DNA of 64,000 nt from Oceanicaulis sp. MMSF_3324 (GTDB lineage: Bacteria > Pseudomonadota > Alphaproteobacteria > Caulobacterales > Maricaulaceae). The notes beneath the pieces were generated by a model that had not been told where the DNA came from, did not search any database, and was given only the letters and a program-made list of their open reading frames with translations. This document shows positions 17,108-25,743 of this stretch, one piece after another. Location of the stretch: contig NZ_JASHIU010000010.1 of assembly GCF_030733545.1 (NCBI RefSeq), forward strand, positions 62,001 through 126,000. The letters are read 5' to 3'. How positions within the stretch are numbered: the stretch's first letter is position 1; the number at the start of each line of letters is the position of its first letter. Made by a program: the position numbers and the translations under genes.

Positions 17108-18127
17108 CTAGTCATCCTCGTCTTCATATCCGACCAGGGACAGGGGCCTGGCCTTGTAGCCTTCCAATTCGGCCCAGCGCGCCAGGGCGTCATCCCGCCC
17201 ATGGGTGATCCAGACTTCTTCGGGATCAATATCGCGAATGGTCTGGGTCAGCTCATCCCAGTCAGCATGGTCTGACAGGATCAGGGGCAATTCCACCCCG
17301 CGCTGGCGCGCGCGGGCCCGCACCTGCATCCAGCCCGACGCAAAGCTGATGACCGGATCGGAGAACCGCCGCGCCCAGGCCGTCTGGAACGAGGACGGCG
17401 GACCGATCACGATCTTGCCGGCGAAATCCTGCCTGGTCCCTTCGCCATCCTTCAAGGTCGCCTTGGCCAGCGGGCCCAGATCCACGCCATGGTCTTCATA
17501 AAGCGCGCACAGCTGTTCCATCGCGCCATGAATATGGATGGGCGCGTCATAGCCGCCTTCGCGCAACAGGCAGATCAGGCGTTGCGCCTTGCCCAGAGCA
17601 TAGGCGCCCACGAGATGCGTGCGATCGGGGTTCTGTTGCAGGCTCGTCAGCAGCTTGGCGATCTCGTCGCCATCATCGGGATGGCGAAACACCGGCAGGG
17701 CGAAGGTCGCTTCGGTCACATAGACATGGGCGGGAAAGACCTCGAACGGCGCACAGGTCGGATCACGGCGGCGCTTGTAATCGCCGGAGACGCCGATCAC
17801 GAGCCCTTTCCATTCCAGCCGGATCTGGGCGCTGCCCAGCACATGTCCCGCCGGGTGAAAGCTCACATCCACCTCACCGATCTTCAGGCGTTCGCCATAG
17901 GCGACCGGGACCGGGTCGGGGGTGAAGGCTTCGCCATACCGCGCCGCCATGATGGCGAGGGTTTCGGGCGTGGCCAGCACACGCGCATGACCGGCCCGGG
18001 CATGGTCAGCATGACCATGGGTTACGAGCGCCCGCTCGGCAGGCCGCATCGGATCGATGAAAAAGCCCCCCGGCTCGCACCACAGGCCGCGTTCGGTTTC
18101 GCGCAACAGCTGGTCAGGTCGAATCAT
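17108..18127 (-). CDS. Ligase-associated DNA exonuclease (metallo-beta-lactamase / beta-CASP fold)
   Basis: 339 residues from ATG 18127; a TTG at 18151 in the same frame is less likely. The metallo-beta-lactamase motif THGHADH (His37, His39, Asp41, His42) is intact. Further motifs are HPAGHVLGSAQ, GDYKRR, and C-terminal LSDHADWDEL and WITHGR of the RNase-Z/CPSF-like fold. Homologues of this length are annotated as ligase-associated DNA damage response exonuclease. It precedes pdeM in a two-gene operon. Its helicase and ligase partners lie at 22.5 and 27.6 kb on the opposite strand instead of alongside. Confidence 0.88.
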   Translation of the reverse strand: MIRPDQLLRETERGLWCEPGGFFIDPMRPAERALVTHGHADHARAGHARVLATPETLAIMAARYGEAFTPDPVPVAYGERLKIGEVDVSFHPAGHVLGSAQIRLEWKGLVIGVSGDYKRRRDPTCAPFEVFPAHVYVTEATFALPVFRHPDDGDEIAKLLTSLQQNPDRTHLVGAYALGKAQRLICLLREGGYDAPIHIHGAMEQLCALYEDHGVDLGPLAKATLKDGEGTRQDFAGKIVIGPPSSFQTAWARRFSDPVISFASGWMQVRARARQRGVELPLILSDHADWDELTQTIRDIDPEEVWITHGRDDALARWAELEGYKARPLSLVGYEDEDD

Positions 18128-18220
18128 GATGAAGACATAGGGCGTCTTCAAAGACCGGGAAAGCGAGTGGCTGTGGAGTAAGGAGGCGGCGCCGCCTGAG
18201 GGGGGAGAGAAAGCGGCGCC

Positions 18221-18233
18221 GCCCGTTACGGGC
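18221..18233 (-). terminator. Weak hairpin after the carbonic anhydrase gene
   Basis: GCCCGTTACGGGC folds into a 5-base stem with a 3-base loop just past the stop. It is followed on the minus strand by a GCGGCGCCGC palindrome and TTTCTC. A second copy of that GC-rich palindrome occurs at 18185-18196. Termination activity is uncertain. Confidence 0.4.
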
Positions 18234-18238
18234 TATGC

Positions 18239-19000
18239 TCAGTGCAGTTCGCCCGCAGTCAGGCGCCGCTCATGAAGCGGCTGAACCGGACGGTAGTTGT
18301 GCGCATAGAGCGCAGTGAAAGCCGATAGCTGTTCGGCCGAAGCCGTGACGGGGGTCTGCATGACCGTCCAGGCGACACCTTCCGAACAGGGCGGGGTCGT
18401 CAGCGAGCCCGCATACCGCCACGCGCTGTGATCATCGGGCAGAAACGCGGCCGGGTTCACATCATCAACCTCGTGATGATCGCCCTCATGCGGTATCGCC
18501 GCCCACAGCGCGTCGAGCGCCGGGTGGGCCTCGCCTTCCTCGAAAAACACGCCAACGACGGCCAGATGGCCATCCTCGGAGGCGTGCACGAAATGCACTT
18601 CCAGCGGATACTGATGGCCGTCCACGGTATGCTCGCTGGCGGCATGGAAATGGAACTGGACCAGTTCATAAGACCGATCGCCCAGATGCAGGCTCCCCGC
18701 ATCCTCAAGACCCACCTTGATGGTATGCCCGTTATCAGTCACCGAGCCTTCCGCGTCTTCCCAGTGAAGCGCAGGCGCCAAATCCGCAGCGTCACTCACG
18801 GCATGAAGATCGATCGGGGATTGTTCGTGACCGCTGTCACAAGTCGCGTAGTCCGCGGACAGCATGCCCCAGTGCTCCGGAGCGCCATCGCCGTCATAGC
18901 TCCAGGAAGAATGACCGTGATGATCAAGCGCGATCGCTGTCCCGCCCAGCACGATCAAGGCGGACGCTGCGACCGCTGACCCCAACAGATTCTTACGCAT
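18239..19000 (-). CDS. Alpha-class carbonic anhydrase, exported
   Basis: 253 residues from ATG 19000, with GGAG seven bases ahead; an upstream in-frame ATG at 19030 lacks a ribosome site. A hydrophobic signal segment (about 1-26, ending IALD/H) directs it to the periplasm. Zinc ligands are the two His of VQFHFHAASEH and the His of LEVHFVH. SPIDL, the SLTTPPCSEGV loop (with substrate-pocket Thr) and the paired Cys (CDSG and PPCSEG) are conserved. It interconverts CO2 and bicarbonate. It is isolated between repair genes and is not obviously part of their operon. Confidence 0.92.
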   Translation of the reverse strand: MRKNLLGSAVAASALIVLGGTAIALDHHGHSSWSYDGDGAPEHWGMLSADYATCDSGHEQSPIDLHAVSDAADLAPALHWEDAEGSVTDNGHTIKVGLEDAGSLHLGDRSYELVQFHFHAASEHTVDGHQYPLEVHFVHASEDGHLAVVGVFFEEGEAHPALDALWAAIPHEGDHHEVDDVNPAAFLPDDHSAWRYAGSLTTPPCSEGVAWTVMQTPVTASAEQLSAFTALYAHNYRPVQPLHERRLTAGELH

Positions 19001-19120
19001 ATTCTGGCTCCAGACTGTCCCGGCATTCAAAAGCGCACGGTTTCGGCGCGTGGGAAAAGTCTTGGGCCCGGCGGGTTAATGACACGTCACAGAGTTGCGT
19101 GACGCATGGCTAACTCAACC

Positions 19121-20086
19121 TTAAGCACCGCCGCCGTTCGAGCTGGAGCTGGCCGTAGTGGCGACCGTGCTGGCCGCAATCACCGACACCATCATGGCGG
19201 TTTGCGCCGCAATGACGGCATCCATGGCGCTCAATGCGCCGTCGTGAAGTCCCGAATGCTCGGCTGTATGCACCAGGTGCGCCACCGCTGTACGGGCGCT
19301 GCCCGAAGCGCTCACCGAACGCGGCAAGGCCTTGCGCAAGGCGTCGATCGCCAGAGCATCATCCACGGTCTGGCCTTGGACGGCCCATTGCATGAAACTC
19401 TGACGAATGCTGTACCGCCGCAAGGGTTTGTGGGTCTCACGGGCCGCATCCAGCGCCTCAAAGCGCGCCAGGGCCTCCTGCGGGTCCGTCTTGAGGAGCG
19501 CGCACAGCTTCGCGCCATCACGCTTGTGCCCCCGCGCCCGGCGATGCGCGCCAAACACGGCTTCAGCCGACCCTCGCAGGGCCAGAACCTCGGCCGGATC
19601 ATCACCGCGCGCGGCATGAATGGCGGCATAAGTGTCGGTGATGGCGGCGTTGGCGCGCCACCAAGGCGGCCGCAAAGCCTCTCGCATCTCAAGGAACCGC
19701 TCAATCGGCGTATCTTCGCTGGAGCCCACGCACAGCATCAGCGCCGCCCGCGCGCCACCGGCCTGAAGCCCGGATCGCTTGAACCAGGACATCTGCTCGC
19801 GGAAGGCGTTCCGCGCAGCCAGGAAGCGCTCCACCGGAATATCGTTCTGGGTCAGCATGGCGGCGTACAACCAGCGCAGCGCGCCAGAGGGCGCGCCCCA
19901 ACCCACACCGGATTCGATCTGGGCATGTCCCTGACGCACCTGCTCGGCGATCGCTTCGGGATCGCCCTCGCGCGTCAGCAGACAGGCGGAAGACAGCCAG
20001 CTCGCCATTTTGTCCGGCCGCGGGCGCTCCTCCCGCAGAGCCTCGAACAGAGCTTCCAGACGGTCCAGATGGTCAGCGTCGCTCAT
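19121..20086 (-). CDS. Unknown protein with Ser/Gly-rich hydrophobic C-terminus
   Basis: 321 residues; ATG 20086 is preceded by AGGAGAG. No signal peptide. The body is alpha-helical with regular Trp/Arg-rich repeats (IPVERFLAARNAFREQ and TPIERFLEMREALRPP share the pattern PxERFLxxRxAxR), suggesting two internal repeats about 55 residues apart. Near the C-terminus is a hydrophobic Ala/Met/Val stretch followed by a low-complexity SSSSNGGGA tail, which could be a membrane-touching or processed tail. No family is recognised. It is co-directional with the carbonic anhydrase gene but separated by about 120 bases. Confidence 0.7.
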   Translation of the reverse strand: MSDADHLDRLEALFEALREERPRPDKMASWLSSACLLTREGDPEAIAEQVRQGHAQIESGVGWGAPSGALRWLYAAMLTQNDIPVERFLAARNAFREQMSWFKRSGLQAGGARAALMLCVGSSEDTPIERFLEMREALRPPWWRANAAITDTYAAIHAARGDDPAEVLALRGSAEAVFGAHRRARGHKRDGAKLCALLKTDPQEALARFEALDAARETHKPLRRYSIRQSFMQWAVQGQTVDDALAIDALRKALPRSVSASGSARTAVAHLVHTAEHSGLHDGALSAMDAVIAAQTAMMVSVIAASTVATTASSSSNGGGA

Positions 20087-20146
20087 GAGACTCTCCTGTC
20101 AAAGGCTTGATTATTCAACCTACCGCGAGGCCCCGGCGAACGCAAA

Positions 20147-20171
20147 AACCCCGGAGCCAGGCTCCGGGGTT
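20147..20171. terminator. Perfect hairpin terminator
   Basis: AACCCCGGAGCC and GGCTCCGGGGTT are exact complements around a single base, with A-run on the left side (TTTTT on the minus strand). It ends the prolyl oligopeptidase transcript. Confidence 0.88.
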
Positions 20172-20192
20172 TCAGGGGTCTGTCGGCCTCGA

Positions 20193-22400
20193 CTAGTCCT
20201 CGATCTCGAGATCGGTGTGGTAGGCGATAAAAGCCCAGCGATCCGCCGCTTCCTCGATCAGTTTGGACACCGGCGTGCCGGCCCCGTGCCCGGCGCGGGT
20301 CTCGATCCGGATCAGGGTCGGGGCATCGCCGGTCTGGGCCGCCTGAAGCGCCGCCGCATATTTGAACGAATGACCCGGCACGACGCGGTCATCCGTGTCC
20401 GCCGTGGTGATCAGCGTCGCGGGATACTCACCGGTTTCGGGAATGTTGTGATAGGGCGAGTAGCCATAGAGCACATCGAACATTTCCGGGTCCTGCGGGC
20501 TGCCATAATCATCCACCCAGAACCGGCCGGCGGTGAACTGGTTGAAGCGCAGCATGTCCATCACGCCCACCGCCGGCAGGGCCGCGGCGAACAGCTCCGG
20601 CGCCTGATTGGCGACCGCGCCCACCAGAAGACCGCCATTGGAGCGGCCATGGATGGCGAGATGGTCCGAGCTGGTCCAGCCCATATCGATCAGCGCGTGA
20701 CCGGCATTGATGAAGTCGTCAAACACGTTCTGCTTGTTGGCCAGTCGGCCCGCGTCGTGCCAGTCGCGGCCATAGGCCGAGCCGCCGCGTAGATTGGCGA
20801 TGGCGTAAACCCCGCCCATCTCCATCCATTGCAGGCGTCGCACGTCAAAGTCCGGACGGCGGGTGATCGCGAAACCGCCATAGCCATAGACCAGGGTCGG
20901 ACGCGCGCCATTGGGATCCACGTCGCGATGGTGCGCGACGAACAGCGGGATCTGCGCACCCCCCGTGCTCTCATAGAACGTCTGGCTGACGACATAGTCA
21001 TCCGGGTTGAAGGTCAGATCCGGCGCCCGGAAGACCTCACTCTCCCCGGTCTCCACATCATAGCGATAGAGCGTCGCGGGCTGGTTCAGGCTTTCATACG
21101 AATAGAAGGTCTCGGTGCGTTCAGGATCCCCGCCAAAGCCGGACGCCACGCCCAGTCCCGGAAGCGCCACTTCGCGCACGAAATCTCCCGTGGGCGTATA
21201 GACGCTGACCGCGCTCGCCACATCGCGCATGGTCTCGATGATCAGATGACCGCCCACATGGCTGGCGCCGGTAATCGGGCCCTCGCCCTCAGCGACCACA
21301 TCGGTCAAGGCGGCGGGATCAGACAGCGACACCGAGACGATTCGGCCATTGGGGGCGTCGAGATCGGTCTGGAACCAGAAGGTCTCGCCGTCATTGCCCA
21401 CATAGGAATGGTTGTTGCCGAAGCCTTCGAAAATCTCGACCGGCTCGGCGGCCTCGGTCTCCAGGTCGAGAATGTGCACGCCATTCCCGTCCGTACCGGT
21501 GGAGGAGTTGATGATCAGGTACCGGCCATCATCGCTGACGAAGCCGCGCCAACCCACTTCGGGATTGTCGGGATCGGCCATGACCTGGACGTCCTCGCTC
21601 TGGTCGGTCCCCAGCTCATGGAAATAGATCGCCTGATTGAGGTTGAGCGCGGTAAAGGCCTCGCCTTCCTCCGGCGCGGGGTAGCGCGAATAGTAAAAGC
21701 CCGAGCCATCCTTGGCCCAGCTCAAGGGCGAGAACTTCACCCACTCGATCTCGTCAGACAGGGTTTCGCCCGTCTCCACGTCCATGACGCGGATCGAGCG
21801 CCAGTCCGAGCCGCCATCGGCGATCAGATAGGCGAGCTGCGTCCCGTCCGGGCTGGGCACCGTGCCCGCCAGCGCGGTGGTGCCGTCCGCCGCCCATTCA
21901 TTGGGATCGATCAGCGGGCGCGCTGCGCCCTCAAGGCCATCCTGAACCATGAAGACCGACTGGTCCTGAAGCCCGTCATTGCGCGAGAAGAAATAGCGCA
22001 GGCCGTCTTCGGTCTCGCGCGTGGTCGGCAGGCCGTAACGCTCATAATTCCACAGCTCCGCCAGGCGCTCGGCGATCTGGTCGCGGCCCGGCAACTGGTC
22101 GAGATAGGCGCTGGTCACCGCGGTCTGGGCCTCGACCCAGTCCGCCACATCCTCGGACACGCGCACATCCTGTTCCAGCCAGCGATACGGGTCCGACACC
22201 GCCACTTCGCCCTCGGCGGCGGACTCATAGACATCCACCTGCTCGACCGTGCTCGTCTCGGGGTAGGCCGGATGCGAAACCTGCACGACCTCCGCAGCCT
22301 GCTCCGCATCGGCGGCGGGCGCCGCGTCAGAGCCCGCTTCAGGCTGGCTGCAGGCGGTCAGGGCCAGAACGGATGCGAAAGCGAACAGGGCGGTGCGCAT
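20193..22400 (-). CDS. Prolyl oligopeptidase family serine protease (S9A), lipoprotein
   Basis: 735 residues; ATG 22400 follows AAGGAG. The N-terminal MRTALFAFASVLALTAC is a lipoprotein signal with Cys17 lipidated, so the enzyme is membrane-anchored in the cell envelope. An acidic linker leads into the seven-bladed propeller region (about 70-450) and the alpha/beta-hydrolase domain. Catalytic residues are Ser587 (GRSNGGL), Asp in DTDDRVVPGHS (about 670) and His705 in RAGHGAG. It cleaves short peptides after proline. It sits alone between two terminators or divergent starts and has no evident link to the flanking repair genes. Confidence 0.92.
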   Translation of the reverse strand: MRTALFAFASVLALTACSQPEAGSDAAPAADAEQAAEVVQVSHPAYPETSTVEQVDVYESAAEGEVAVSDPYRWLEQDVRVSEDVADWVEAQTAVTSAYLDQLPGRDQIAERLAELWNYERYGLPTTRETEDGLRYFFSRNDGLQDQSVFMVQDGLEGAARPLIDPNEWAADGTTALAGTVPSPDGTQLAYLIADGGSDWRSIRVMDVETGETLSDEIEWVKFSPLSWAKDGSGFYYSRYPAPEEGEAFTALNLNQAIYFHELGTDQSEDVQVMADPDNPEVGWRGFVSDDGRYLIINSSTGTDGNGVHILDLETEAAEPVEIFEGFGNNHSYVGNDGETFWFQTDLDAPNGRIVSVSLSDPAALTDVVAEGEGPITGASHVGGHLIIETMRDVASAVSVYTPTGDFVREVALPGLGVASGFGGDPERTETFYSYESLNQPATLYRYDVETGESEVFRAPDLTFNPDDYVVSQTFYESTGGAQIPLFVAHHRDVDPNGARPTLVYGYGGFAITRRPDFDVRRLQWMEMGGVYAIANLRGGSAYGRDWHDAGRLANKQNVFDDFINAGHALIDMGWTSSDHLAIHGRSNGGLLVGAVANQAPELFAAALPAVGVMDMLRFNQFTAGRFWVDDYGSPQDPEMFDVLYGYSPYHNIPETGEYPATLITTADTDDRVVPGHSFKYAAALQAAQTGDAPTLIRIETRAGHGAGTPVSKLIEEAADRWAFIAYHTDLEIED

Positions 22401-22503
22401 CAGGCGTCTCCTTCATGGTTACTGTGTTGCGCCGCAGACTAGGGCCTGAGCCCAACAGAGGAAAGCCTGTGCCCGGCCCGCGCGCATGCTATCTGTTTCG
22501 GTG

Positions 22504-25068
22504 ATGAAGCACGCCCGCCTCCCCGCCCTGCCTGATCGGTTCGAAGCCTGGTTTGAAAGCCGGGGCTGGGCGCCGCGCGCGCACCAGCGCGAAATGGTCG
22601 CCGCCGCGCAAGCGGGTACGGACGCCCTGCTGATCGCGCCCACCGGCGGTGGCAAGACGCTGGGCGGTTTCCTGCCGAGCCTGATTGATCTCGCCGATAT
22701 TGCAGAGCGCGAGGGCAAGGACCGCCCCCATCGCCTGCACACGCTGTATATCAGTCCGCTCAAGGCGCTCAGCCAGGATGTGGCGCGCAATCTGATGACG
22801 CCGATCGAGGAGATGGGCCTGGATCTGCGTGTCGAGACCCGCACCGGCGACACCCCCGCGAGCAAGCGCACGCGCCAGCGCGCCAAGCCGCCGGACATCC
22901 TGCTGACGACGCCTGAACAGATCGCCCTGTTCTGCGCCCAGGAGAACGCCGGCGCCTTCTTTGAAGACCTCCAATGCGTGATCATCGACGAGGTGCACGC
23001 CATCGCACCGTCCAAGCGCGGCGATCTGCTCGCGCTCGGGTTGGCGACAATCCAGCGCTACGCCCCCAACATGCGCCGAGTGGGTCTGTCCGCCACGGTG
23101 AAGGACGAGATGGGCCATGCGCGCTGGCTGTCTGCGCAGGCACGCGCGGAAAATGCACGTTTCGCGCAATTGGTCCGGGGCAGCGCGGGCGCGGCGCCTG
23201 AGGTCCAGATCATGACGCCCGAAGAACGCATTCCCTGGGCGGGCCATTCGGGCCGACACGCCATGAAGACGGTGTATGAGCAGATCAAGGGCGCAGGCAC
23301 GGCGCTGATCTTCGTGAACACCCGCTCTCAGGCCGAGATGACCTTTCAGGAGCTGTGGGCCATCAATGACGACAATCTGCCCATCGCGCTGCATCACGGC
23401 TCCCTGTCGGTCGAGCAGCGCCGCAAGGTGGAAGCGGCCATGGGCGCGGGCGTCCTGAAAGCCGTGGTGTGCACCTCCACCCTCGATCTGGGGATCGACT
23501 GGGGGGATGTGGACCTGGTGATCCAGATGGGGGCGCCGAAAGGCACTTCCCGGCTTCTGCAAAGGCTGGGGCGGGCCAATCACCGGCTGGACGCCGCAAG
23601 CCGGGCGCTGCTGGTTCCCACCAACCGGTTCGAGCATCTCGAATGCGCCTGCGCCACCGAAGCCGTGCTAGCGGGCGCGCTCGATGGCGATCCCTTGAAG
23701 TCGGGCGCGCTCGATGTGCTGGCCCAGCACGTCATGGGGCGCGCCTGTGGCGATCCGTTCGAGACCGACGCGCTTTACGAGGAAGTCATCGCGGCGGCGC
23801 CTTATGCCGAGCTGCCGCGGGAGACATTTGACCGGGTGCATGCCTTTGTCGCCGATGGCGGCTATGCGCTGGGCAGCTATGACCGGTTCAAGCGCCTCGT
23901 TAAGAGCCGTGACGGTCTGTGGCGCGCCCGCAATCGCGATGTGGCCCAGCGCCACCGGATGAATGTGGGCACCATCATCGAAGCGCCCATGCTCAATGTG
24001 CGGCTGGCGAAACGCACGGGCGCGTCAGGCCCCAAGCGCGGCCGCGGCAATCGCGGCCTGGTCCGCCCGGACGAAGTCTCGGGCGGCGCACAGGGCGCAA
24101 CGCTGATGGGCGGCAAGATGCTGGGCCAGATCGAGGAATGGTTCACCGATCAATTGAGTCCCGGCGACACCTTCATGTTCGCGGGCCAGATATTGAGCTT
24201 TGAGGGCGTGAGCGGCGGCGATTGCCTGGTCAGCCGGTCCAGCGCCGAAGACCCCAAGATCCCCAGCTTTGAAGGCGGCAAATTCCCCTATTCCACCTAT
24301 CTCGCCGCGCGGGTGCGCGAGCTGGTGCACAATCCTGATCGCTGGAACCTGTTGCCTGAACAAGTGCGCGATTGGCTGGAAATCCAGAAGCGCAAATCAA
24401 GACTGCCCGCGCCCGACAGCCTCCTGGTGGAGACCTTCCCGCGGGCGGGCAAGTCCTGGCTCGTCTGCTATCCGTTTGAAGGCCGCCTCGCCCACCAGAC
24501 GCTGGGCATGCTGGTGACGCGGCGGCTCGAGCGCCTGGGCAAGCAGCCGCTGGGCTTCGTGGCGAACGAATATGCGCTGGCGGTCTGGGGCCGCAAGGAC
24601 CTCTCGGACGTGGATATGAGCGCGCTCTTTTCCGAAGACATGATGGGCGATGATCTCGACGCCTGGCTGGCCGAGAGCGATCTGATGAAGCGCACGTTTC
24701 GAAACTGCGCGCTGATCGCCGGGCTGATCGAGCGCCGCTTTCCGGGTCAGGAGAAGACGGGGCGGCAGGTCACCTTCTCCGCCGACCTCATCTACAATGT
24801 GCTGCGCGATCACGAACCCGATCACATCCTCATGCAAGCCGCTTGGGCGGACGCCGCGGCGGGGTTGCTGGATGTGCGCCGTCTGTCAGACGCGCTGGTG
24901 CGCGTGGCGGGTCATGTGGAGGCGGTGCATCTCGATCAGATCAGCCCGCTGGCCGTGCCCGTCATGCTGGAAGTGGGCCGCGAACCCATCCGGCATGGCG
25001 AGGCGATGGACGCCATCATGGCCGAAGCCAGCGAGGAAGACCTGATCAATGAGGCGATGGGGCTTTAA
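22504..25068 (+). CDS. Ligase-associated DNA damage response DEXH helicase (Lhr-Core type)
   Basis: 854 residues from ATG 22504. RecA domain 1 carries Walker A LIAPTGGGKTL (about 43-53) and the DEVH box IIDEVHA (about 160-166), then GLSATV. RecA domain 2 carries FVNTRSQAE, HHGSLSVEQR and QRLGRANHR. The winged-helix and DUF4145-like Lhr C-terminal regions follow. Length about 860 is the short Lhr-Core form rather than full-length Lhr, as expected for the ligase-associated helicase that unwinds 3'-tailed duplexes. It works with the ligase at 27.6 kb and the nucleases at 16.4-18.1 kb. Its stop overlaps the convergent GST stop by four bases (TTAA). Confidence 0.9.
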   Translation: MKHARLPALPDRFEAWFESRGWAPRAHQREMVAAAQAGTDALLIAPTGGGKTLGGFLPSLIDLADIAEREGKDRPHRLHTLYISPLKALSQDVARNLMTPIEEMGLDLRVETRTGDTPASKRTRQRAKPPDILLTTPEQIALFCAQENAGAFFEDLQCVIIDEVHAIAPSKRGDLLALGLATIQRYAPNMRRVGLSATVKDEMGHARWLSAQARAENARFAQLVRGSAGAAPEVQIMTPEERIPWAGHSGRHAMKTVYEQIKGAGTALIFVNTRSQAEMTFQELWAINDDNLPIALHHGSLSVEQRRKVEAAMGAGVLKAVVCTSTLDLGIDWGDVDLVIQMGAPKGTSRLLQRLGRANHRLDAASRALLVPTNRFEHLECACATEAVLAGALDGDPLKSGALDVLAQHVMGRACGDPFETDALYEEVIAAAPYAELPRETFDRVHAFVADGGYALGSYDRFKRLVKSRDGLWRARNRDVAQRHRMNVGTIIEAPMLNVRLAKRTGASGPKRGRGNRGLVRPDEVSGGAQGATLMGGKMLGQIEEWFTDQLSPGDTFMFAGQILSFEGVSGGDCLVSRSSAEDPKIPSFEGGKFPYSTYLAARVRELVHNPDRWNLLPEQVRDWLEIQKRKSRLPAPDSLLVETFPRAGKSWLVCYPFEGRLAHQTLGMLVTRRLERLGKQPLGFVANEYALAVWGRKDLSDVDMSALFSEDMMGDDLDAWLAESDLMKRTFRNCALIAGLIERRFPGQEKTGRQVTFSADLIYNVLRDHEPDHILMQAAWADAAAGLLDVRRLSDALVRVAGHVEAVHLDQISPLAVPVMLEVGREPIRHGEAMDAIMAEASEEDLINEAMGL

Positions 25069-25688
25069 TCCGCGTCCGTCACCTTGCGCATCGCCTTGTA
25101 GGCGTCGCGGTCATGCACCCGGTCGAGCCAGGCCTTGATCGCCGAGCCATCCTGCACGCCGCCGCGCTGGGCCATGGCGTCGAGCTGGAAGCCCATCAGG
25201 CAGTCCGCGGCGCTAAACGTTTCGCCTGCGAAATAATCATTGTCCTTCAGGTGCGCCTCGATATGGGCGAAGGCCTTGGCCCGCTCGCCTTCCATGAACT
25301 GGTCGAGCAGGGAGTCCTTGAGCCCCGTGGCCTCGCAATAGGTGTTCATCAGGAAGGGCAGGAAGGCCGCGCCTTCGGACGCATGCATCCATTCAAGATA
25401 TTTCAGACGCCCCAGCGCGTCGGGTGCGGGATGCAGGGCATGGTCGGGATCGAACCGATCGAGAAGATATTGCGCGATTGCAGCGGTTTCCGCGATCACC
25501 GCGCCGTCTTCGAGCTCCAGCAGGGGCGCCTTGCCCAGCTTGTGCTTTTCGGCCAGCTCGGGCGGGGCCAGCCGGATCTGCGGATCGCGCTTGTAGCGCT
25601 TGATCTCGTAGGGCGCGTTCAGCTCCTCAAGGAGCCAGATGATCCGCTCGGAGCGGGACAGTTCGAGATGGTGAAGGATGACAGGCAT
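25065..25688 (-). CDS. Glutathione S-transferase
   Basis: 207 residues. The N-terminal thioredoxin-like domain (about 1-80) contains SRSERIIWLLEEL (catalytic Ser region), the cis-Pro in GKAPLLE and the glutathione-gamma-Glu binding ETAAIAQYLLDRF. The C-terminal all-helical domain (about 90-200) contains FSAADCLMGFQLD. CGGAGG precedes ATG 25688. The substrate is unknown; it conjugates or reduces electrophiles with glutathione in the cytoplasm. It sits between the repair helicase and an AbgT transporter, with a strong terminator between it and the transporter gene. Confidence 0.9.
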   Translation of the reverse strand: MPVILHHLELSRSERIIWLLEELNAPYEIKRYKRDPQIRLAPPELAEKHKLGKAPLLELEDGAVIAETAAIAQYLLDRFDPDHALHPAPDALGRLKYLEWMHASEGAAFLPFLMNTYCEATGLKDSLLDQFMEGERAKAFAHIEAHLKDNDYFAGETFSAADCLMGFQLDAMAQRGGVQDGSAIKAWLDRVHDRDAYKAMRKVTDAD

Positions 25689-25710
25689 GCGCGCCTCCGG
25701 TCTGGAATGA

Positions 25711-25739
25711 AAACGCCGGGAGCGGGGCTCCCGGCGTTT
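25711..25739. terminator. Strong hairpin terminator
   Basis: AAACGCCGGGAGC pairs perfectly with GCTCCCGGCGTTT around a 3-base loop. It lies between the AbgT transporter stop and the GST start on the minus strand, so it isolates the two genes. Confidence 0.88.
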
Positions 25740-25743
25740 GTCG

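Noticed and set aside
20829-22442. A 537-codon open frame on the plus strand
   Set aside because: Antisense to the prolyl oligopeptidase gene, whose catalytic residues are all intact.
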